Shown: one piece after another, positions 58,974-63,763 of the stretch
How the letters are laid out: each line of letters begins with the position of its first letter
Numbering within the stretch: the first letter of the stretch is position 1
Source of the DNA: Alistipes sp.
GTDB taxonomy: Bacteria; Bacteroidota; Bacteroidia; Bacteroidales; Rikenellaceae
Assembly (NCBI GenBank): GCA_017621455.1
Contig: JAGATC010000012.1
Coordinates: 1 to 63,763 of the forward strand
Length of the DNA: 63,763 nt
Reading direction: 5' to 3'
Made by a program: the position numbers and the translations under genes
The notes under the pieces: model-generated
Database searches by the model: none
Seen by the model: the letters and a program-made list of their open reading frames with translations, nothing else
What the model was told of the DNA's origin: nothing

Positions 58974-60194
58974 TTATCGTAACATACCCACGGCACGCTC
59001 AATGCCCTTGGCCAGTGAATCCACCTCATCCATGGTGTTGTACATACCTATCGAGGCACGACACATACCCGTGACACCAAAATGCGTCATAACAGGCTCG
59101 GCACAGTGGTGACCCGTACGGATGGCGATGCCCAACTTGTCGAGAATCATGCCCACATCGTAAGGATGCGTGCCCTCTACCGTAAACGACACCAATGGGC
59201 ACTTACGCTCGGCCTTGCCATAGATGCGCAAGCCCTCAATCTGCTCCAGACGCTCCGTAGCGTAGCGCAACAACTGCTGCTCGTGCTCCTCGATAGCCGC
59301 CATACCTATGCTCTCGACATAGTCGATAGCCGTAGCAAGCGTAACAGCTCCTATAAAGTTAGAGGTGCCAGCCTCATATTTTAGTGGCAGCGGTGCATAG
59401 GTTGTCTTTGCGAAGGTCACCTTATCGACCATATCGCCACCACCCATAAACGGAGGCATAGCCTCAAGCAGCTCTCTGCGACCATACAACACACCGATAC
59501 CCGTAGGGCCATAGAGCTTATGTCCCGACATGGCGTAGAAGTCGTAGCCACGCTCTGCTACCCTACCACCGCCATGCACGATACCCTGACAGCCGTCGAC
59601 CATGACCACAGCACCCACGCTATGAGCCTTAGCCACAATAGGCGCCAAGTCGGGGCATGTACCGAGTGTATTCGAGGCCTCGGTAACAGCCACAAGGCGT
59701 GTATGCTCGTCGATGAGCGAGTCGAGCATATCCATACGCAGCTCACCCCTATCATCGAAGGGTAACACCCTCAGCTCTGCACCATGGCGCATAGCAGCAA
59801 GCTGCCAAGGCACGATATTGGAGTGGTGCTCCATCTCGCTGACAACAATATTGTCACCACCTCTTAAGTATCGCTCACTCCAGGCGTAGGCGGCAAGGTT
59901 GATGGATGCCGTAGCTCCCGCCGTAAAGACAACTTCCTCGCGGTGCTCGGCACCGATGAACTGACGCACACGCTCACGCGCCTCCTCATACATATCGGTC
60001 ATACGACCCGAGAGGTGGTGCACACCACGGTGTATGTTGGCATTGTAGCGACGCATAAGCTCATCACCACGCTCGATGACCGCCAACGGCTTCTGTGCCG
60101 TGGCCCCCGAGTCGAAGTAGACCAGCGGGCGGTTGTTAACCATGCGCTCAAGGATGGGGAAGTCGGCGCGTATCTTTGTTATATCGTAAGACAC
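58974..60194 (-). CDS. sufS: Cysteine desulfurase SufS
   Basis: It removes sulfur from cysteine and hands it to the Suf scaffold, using pyridoxal phosphate. The 406 residues include VYFDSGATAQKP, VVFTAGATASINLAAYA, NIVVSEMEHHSNIVPW, the PLP lysine in MSGHKLYGPTGIG, and the active cysteine in IRTGHHCAEPVM, which places it in group II. The start codon is GTG. It is downstream of sufD with a 4-bp gap. No sufE or sufU partner lies in the window. Confidence 0.95.
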   Translation of the reverse strand: MSYDITKIRADFPILERMVNNRPLVYFDSGATAQKPLAVIERGDELMRRYNANIHRGVHHLSGRMTDMYEEARERVRQFIGAEHREEVVFTAGATASINLAAYAWSERYLRGGDNIVVSEMEHHSNIVPWQLAAMRHGAELRVLPFDDRGELRMDMLDSLIDEHTRLVAVTEASNTLGTCPDLAPIVAKAHSVGAVVMVDGCQGIVHGGGRVAERGYDFYAMSGHKLYGPTGIGVLYGRRELLEAMPPFMGGGDMVDKVTFAKTTYAPLPLKYEAGTSNFIGAVTLATAIDYVESIGMAAIEEHEQQLLRYATERLEQIEGLRIYGKAERKCPLVSFTVEGTHPYDVGMILDKLGIAIRTGHHCAEPVMTHFGVTGMCRASIGMYNTMDEVDSLAKGIERAVGMLR

Positions 60195-60198
60195 AGTA

Positions 60199-61014
60199 TT
60201 AGAGCGTATTGAGTTTCACATTTATGACCGCCATAAGCTCCTCTCGAAGCTCCTCGATGGCACTATGCATAGCTACATCCTGCACAAAGCCCTCAATCTG
60301 CAGACGCTTGGCCTGCGCGGTGCTCAAACCACGCTGACGCATATAGAGGATGGCATCGCTATCCATCTGACCCACAGTAGCACCGTGGCTACACTTGACA
60401 TCGTCGGCATATATCTCGAGCTGAGGCATAGTGTCGATGCGGGCATCACCTATGGTGACATTGCGGCTGAGCTGCACAGAGTCGGTCTGCTGTGCATCGG
60501 GTGCAACATAGACAAGGCCCGAGAAGCTGCCGTGAGCCCTATCTGCAGCAACACCCTTGACCGTGGTACGCGAGGTGCAACGTGGCGACATATGGTTAAC
60601 ATCCACCGTGACACTACCCTGCTCCTCACCCACAAGGATAAAGGCGCCGTTATGCTCGAAATGCGCGCCCTCCTCCACGAGGCTGGCAACGACCCTCACG
60701 TCGGCATCAGAGAGCACGGCCTGGGTCATAACACACGAGGCATCACGCGCTACGGCAATGGCTATCTCCGTGGCGCTACGCTCGGTGACAAGCTCCACGA
60801 TGCGCAGCTGGGCACCAGCACACACATCGATATTGATATTCGACACAGCGGCTCCGCCCACGATAAGCAGCTCTACCGAGGCACCCTCCTTGATGGTGAT
60901 GTCGCGATCGCTGTCGGCACGAAGCAGCCATCGCCCCGACGAGGCACAACACCCCTCGGCGATGGGCTCTGCGGCGAATATCTTCGTTATATTCTCTGTT
61001 AGTGACTGCGTCAT
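60199..61014 (-). CDS. sufD: Fe-S cluster assembly protein SufD
   Basis: This is the partner of SufB in the SufBC2D scaffold for iron-sulfur assembly. The 271 residues show the beta-helix repeats of the SufBD family, with VDVNHMSPRCTSRTTVKGVAAD, GSFSGLVYV, DARIDTMPQLEIYADDVKCSHGATVG and YMRQRGLSTAQAKRLQIEGF towards the C-terminus. It is much shorter than E. coli SufD (423), having a reduced N-terminal part, as in other Bacteroidetes. It is 3 bp from sufC and 4 bp from sufS. Confidence 0.93.
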   Translation of the reverse strand: MTQSLTENITKIFAAEPIAEGCCASSGRWLLRADSDRDITIKEGASVELLIVGGAAVSNINIDVCAGAQLRIVELVTERSATEIAIAVARDASCVMTQAVLSDADVRVVASLVEEGAHFEHNGAFILVGEEQGSVTVDVNHMSPRCTSRTTVKGVAADRAHGSFSGLVYVAPDAQQTDSVQLSRNVTIGDARIDTMPQLEIYADDVKCSHGATVGQMDSDAILYMRQRGLSTAQAKRLQIEGFVQDVAMHSAIEELREELMAVINVKLNTL

Positions 61015-61017
61015 AGC

Positions 61018-61773
61018 CTACTCCTCTTTGTAGTCGTTAATAAGCCAGTCGTAGCCCTCCTTCTCAAGCTTCAGAGCCAAGGTCTTATCGCCAGTGTAGA
61101 TGATGCGACCCTTATACAGAACGTGCACATAGTCGGGCACGATGTAGTCCAACAGACGCTGATAGTGGGTGATGACCACCGTGGCGTTATCCTCGCGCTT
61201 GAGGCGTGTGACACCCGTAGCCACGATACGCAGTGCGTCGATGTCGAGACCCGAGTCGGTCTCGTCGAGGATGGCGAGCTTGGGGTCGAGCATAGCCATC
61301 TGGAATATCTCGTTCTTCTTCTTCTCACCTCCCGAGAAGCCCTCATTAACGGCACGCGACGTGAGCTTTGAGTCGAGCTCAACGATGGCGCTCTTCTCGC
61401 GCATCATCTTCAGATACTCGGCAGCCGTGAGAGGCTCCAAGCCACGATACTTGCGCTGCTCGTTTACGGCAATCTTCATAAAGTTTGCCATGGTGACACC
61501 GGGTATCTCCACAGGATACTGGAAGCCGAGGAAGAGTCCCTTGCGTGAGCGCTCCTCGATGGGAAGGTCGAGAAGATTCTCACCCTCGAACTCCACCTTG
61601 CCCTCGGTCACGGTAAACTTCTCATTACCCGCCAGCACCGATGCCAACGTCGACTTACCCGAGCCGTTAGGGCCCATAATGGCATGCACCTCGCCAGCCT
61701 TAACCTCGAGGTTTATGCCCTTCAAAATCTCCTTATCGCCAACCGAGGCGTGTAGATTTTCAACCTTTAACAT
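61018..61773 (-). CDS. sufC: Fe-S cluster assembly ATPase SufC
   Basis: This is the ABC-type ATPase of the Suf complex. The ATG at 61773 gives MLKVENLHASVGDKEILKGI; a longer frame begins 33 bp earlier but lacks support. The 251 residues show GPNGSGKSTLASVL (Walker A), the SufC-type signature FSGGEKKKNEIFQM, LDPKLAILDETDSGLDIDALR (Walker B) and VVITHYQRLLDYI (switch His). It lies between sufB and sufD in a tight operon. Confidence 0.96.
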   Translation of the reverse strand: MLKVENLHASVGDKEILKGINLEVKAGEVHAIMGPNGSGKSTLASVLAGNEKFTVTEGKVEFEGENLLDLPIEERSRKGLFLGFQYPVEIPGVTMANFMKIAVNEQRKYRGLEPLTAAEYLKMMREKSAIVELDSKLTSRAVNEGFSGGEKKKNEIFQMAMLDPKLAILDETDSGLDIDALRIVATGVTRLKREDNATVVITHYQRLLDYIVPDYVHVLYKGRIIYTGDKTLALKLEKEGYDWLINDYKEE

Positions 61774-61818
61774 AGTTATATTCTTCGTTTCGTTATTATT
61801 CAACATTGATTTGGGGGA

Positions 61819-63264
61819 CTATCCTACACTGCCCTCAAGTGATAGTGCAAGCAGCTTCTGAGCCTCTACGGCAAACTCCATAGGTAGCTTTGCCAGTACC
61901 TCGCGGGCATAACCATTGACGATAAGACCTACGGCATCCTCCGTAGTGAGACCACGCTGGTTGCAGTAGAAGAGCTGCTCCTCGGATATCTTCGACGTCG
62001 TAGCCTCATGCTCCAACACCGCCGAGGGATTGAAACTCTCGACAACGGGGAAGGTGTGGGCACCACACTTATCGCCGATAAGCAGCGAGTCGCACTGCGA
62101 GTAGTTGCGGGCATTATCCGCGCCCTTAGCCACACGCACCAAGCCACGGTAGGCATTCTGCGAACGACCCGCCGAGATACCCTTAGAGACGATGCGCGAG
62201 CGGGTGTTGCGACCGATGTGTATCATCTTCGTACCCGTATCTGCCTGCTGGTAGTTGTTGGTCATAGCCACCGAGTAGAACTCACCCGACGAGTTATCGC
62301 CCTGGAGTATGCAGCTGGGGTACTTCCACGTGATGGCAGAGCCTGTCTCTACCTGTGTCCACGACAGATGCGCACCCTCACGGCAGATGCCTCGCTTGGT
62401 GACGAAGTTGTAGATGCCACCCTTGCCATCCTTGTCGCCAGGATACCAGTTCTGCACCGTAGAGTACTTGACATCGGCATCCTTCTCCACAACAATCTCC
62501 ACGACAGCAGCGTGAAGTTGGTTCTCATCGCGGCGCGGTGCGGTGCATCCCTCCAAGTAGCTTACGTATGAGCCCTCATCCGCTACGATAAGCGTACGCT
62601 CAAACTGACCTGTACCCTCGGCATTGATGCGGAAGTAGGTGGATAGCTCCATAGGGCAACGCACACCCTTGGGGATGTAGCAGAACGAGCCGTCGGAGAA
62701 TACCGCAGCGTTTAGTGCTGCGTAGAAGTTATCGGTATAGGATACTACCGAGCCGAGGTACTTCTTAATAAGCTCGGGGTGCTCCTTGATAGCCTCGCTT
62801 ATCGAGCAGAAGATGATGCCCTTCTCGGCCAACGTGTCGCGGAACGTGGTCTTTACCGACACCGAGTCCATAACGGCATCGACAGCGACACCCGCCAGAG
62901 CCATCTGCTCCTCGAGCGGAATGCCGAGCTTGTCGAACGTACGCTTAAGCTCGGGGTCTACCTCGTCCATAGAGTTGAGTTGCTTCTTCTGCTTCGGTGC
63001 AGCGTAGTAGATTACATCCTGGAAGTCTATCTCGGGGATGTCGAGGTGCGCCCACGTGGGGTGCTCCAATGTAAGCCAGTGACGATAGGCCTTGAGGCGA
63101 CGTTCGAGCATCCACTCGGGCTCACCCTTCTTCTCGGAGATTAGTCGTATAACATCCTCCGAGAGGCCACGACCAATGGTATCGGTCTCAATGTCAGTGA
63201 CAAAGCCATATTTATAATCGCTCGTAGCGAGCTCGTCAATTATATTTTGCGTATCTTTTTCCAT
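61819..63264 (-). CDS. sufB: Fe-S cluster assembly scaffold SufB
   Basis: This is the main scaffold protein of the Suf iron-sulfur assembly system and the first gene of the suf operon. The 481 residues match the usual length and contain [43 protein letters not shown]-like sequence reading [52 protein letters not shown], and the C-terminal [16 protein letters not shown] and [21 protein letters not shown]. The cysteine/glutamate-containing core is intact. A full promoter lies 21 bp upstream. Confidence 0.97.
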   Translation of the reverse strand: MEKDTQNIIDELATSDYKYGFVTDIETDTIGRGLSEDVIRLISEKKGEPEWMLERRLKAYRHWLTLEHPTWAHLDIPEIDFQDVIYYAAPKQKKQLNSMDEVDPELKRTFDKLGIPLEEQMALAGVAVDAVMDSVSVKTTFRDTLAEKGIIFCSISEAIKEHPELIKKYLGSVVSYTDNFYAALNAAVFSDGSFCYIPKGVRCPMELSTYFRINAEGTGQFERTLIVADEGSYVSYLEGCTAPRRDENQLHAAVVEIVVEKDADVKYSTVQNWYPGDKDGKGGIYNFVTKRGICREGAHLSWTQVETGSAITWKYPSCILQGDNSSGEFYSVAMTNNYQQADTGTKMIHIGRNTRSRIVSKGISAGRSQNAYRGLVRVAKGADNARNYSQCDSLLIGDKCGAHTFPVVESFNPSAVLEHEATTSKISEEQLFYCNQRGLTTEDAVGLIVNGYAREVLAKLPMEFAVEAQKLLALSLEGSVG

Positions 63265-63284
63265 CAGTATATATTAAATGCCTG

Positions 63285-63316
63285 CAAAAATAGCAAAAAC
63301 TATTCTTAGGAGCAAA
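63285..63316 (-). promoter_or_regulatory. suf operon promoter
   Basis: On the minus strand, TTTG (63316-63313), a 20-bp spacer and TATTTTTG (63292-63285) fit the consensus. The leader before sufB is about 15 nt. sufBCDS, tmk and the DoxX-like gene are probably read from it. Confidence 0.8.
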
Positions 63317-63431
63317 CAAATGAGCATCTTTATTTTTTATAGAGGTATAAAGAGTAATTATAGACTCACAAATCACACCTGGCATAGACGAAACTAAATC
63401 ACACTCTATGCATAGTTTTTCAAGTGGTTGT
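63317..63431. other. Intergenic stretch before the repeat array
   Basis: AT-rich sequence upstream of the suf promoter with no gene seen. Its end (CAAGTGGTTGT, from 63421) looks like the tail of a degenerate repeat unit. Confidence 0.5.
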
Positions 63432-63763
63432 GGGTGTTAAAAATGATACCCATAACCCAACGGTCACGCACTCGTTGTGGGTGTTAAAAATAGTACCCAC
63501 AACCCTATGAAATAACTCTGGCACGGGTATTAAAATTAGTACCCGCAAACAAGCAGTTGTTCACCCGATGTGGGTGTTAAAATAGTACCCGCAAACGAGT
63601 GGTCACACACCCGATGTGGGTGTTAAAAAAGTAACCGCAAACAAGTGGTCACACACCCGATGTGGGTGTTAAAAATGACACCTTCAAACCACGGAAAAGA
63701 ACTCTGGCACGGGTATTAAAATTAGCACCTGCAAACAAGTGGTCACACACTCTTTATGGGTAT
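63432..63763. repeat. 46-47 bp tandem repeat array with a semi-palindromic core
   Basis: Seven units start at 63432, 63479, 63525, 63572, 63618, 63664 and 63711, and an eighth is cut by the window end (63758). Each begins with a 19-20-bp core such as GGGTGTTAAAAATAGTACCC, followed by about 27 bp that often reads GCAAACAAGTGGTCACACAC plus CCGATGT. Units 2 and 6 share an AACTCTGGCAC tail, and units 3 and 7 share GGGTATTAAAATTAG, so a four-unit higher-order repeat is present. The core resembles the palindromes at 71-141 and 47685. Confidence 0.9.

Noticed and set aside
63432..63763. CRISPR array
   Set aside because: The regular 46-47 bp spacing suggests it, but the segments between cores are similar to each other and shared between units, the core is variable, and no cas gene is present. 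A tandem repeat explains it better.

Overview
The window looks like chromosome from a Bacteroidales gut commensal, and an Alistipes/Rikenellaceae-type organism is my best guess (inferred from gene content; no 16S is present). Support comes from a SusC/SusD outer-membrane system, Bacteroidetes-type promoters (TTTG, about 20 bp, TAnnTTTG) in front of many genes, A-rich leaders without Shine-Dalgarno sequences, a 63-residue bS21, a BT_3928-like DoxX protein, a large zinc-tailed SecA and a putative-porin gene. No rRNA, tRNA, CRISPR array, prophage or transposase was recognised.

Layout. 1-515 is a repeat-dense non-coding stretch. 516-3895 holds thiL (-) and adk, a TPM-domain lipoprotein and lemA (+). 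3963-6130 is a LytTR two-component system (-). 6445-23887 is a nine-gene alpha-glucan polysaccharide utilisation locus (PUL) on the + strand: an MFS sugar transporter with a zinc-ribbon insertion, susC, susD, a six-module SusE/F-like lipoprotein, a GH53 endo-galactanase, three GH13 enzymes and a SusA-type GH13. The expected logic is capture by SusCDE, cleavage at the surface and in the periplasm, import by the MFS carrier, and final cleavage by a GH13 without a signal peptide. No SusR and no GH97 (SusB) are present.

24004-25565 carries a secreted coiled-coil protein and two AT-rich membrane proteins of unknown function. 25645-29055 (-) has a conserved hypothetical, a DUF362 lipoprotein, a CYTH protein and a secreted C1 aminopeptidase. 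29277-32869 (+) is a Wza/Wzc polysaccharide export pair plus a small HAD phosphatase. 32959-34386 (-) encodes four zinc ribbons fused to a formylglycine-generating-enzyme-like domain. 34553-42413 (-) contains rpsU, a helix-hairpin-helix protein, ubiD, a KDO synthesis set (kdsD-like, kdsA, kdsB) and lon. manC and pssA diverge from overlapping promoters, and a putative porin and a lytic transglycosylase follow pssA. The rest is on the - strand: a dCMP deaminase, secA, a TolC/RND/fusion-protein efflux set, a DoxX-like protein, tmk and sufBCDS.

The least explained signals are a family of GGGTNTTA...TACCC elements (a pair at the left end, a single copy at 47.7 kb and a 46-47 bp tandem array at the right end), the zinc-ribbon insertion in the MFS carrier, the four-zinc-ribbon FGE-like protein, the structured wza leader, a terminator-like hairpin over the start codon of the efflux fusion protein, and a possible small RNA near 47.8 kb. 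All assignments are by reading motifs; no database search was run.
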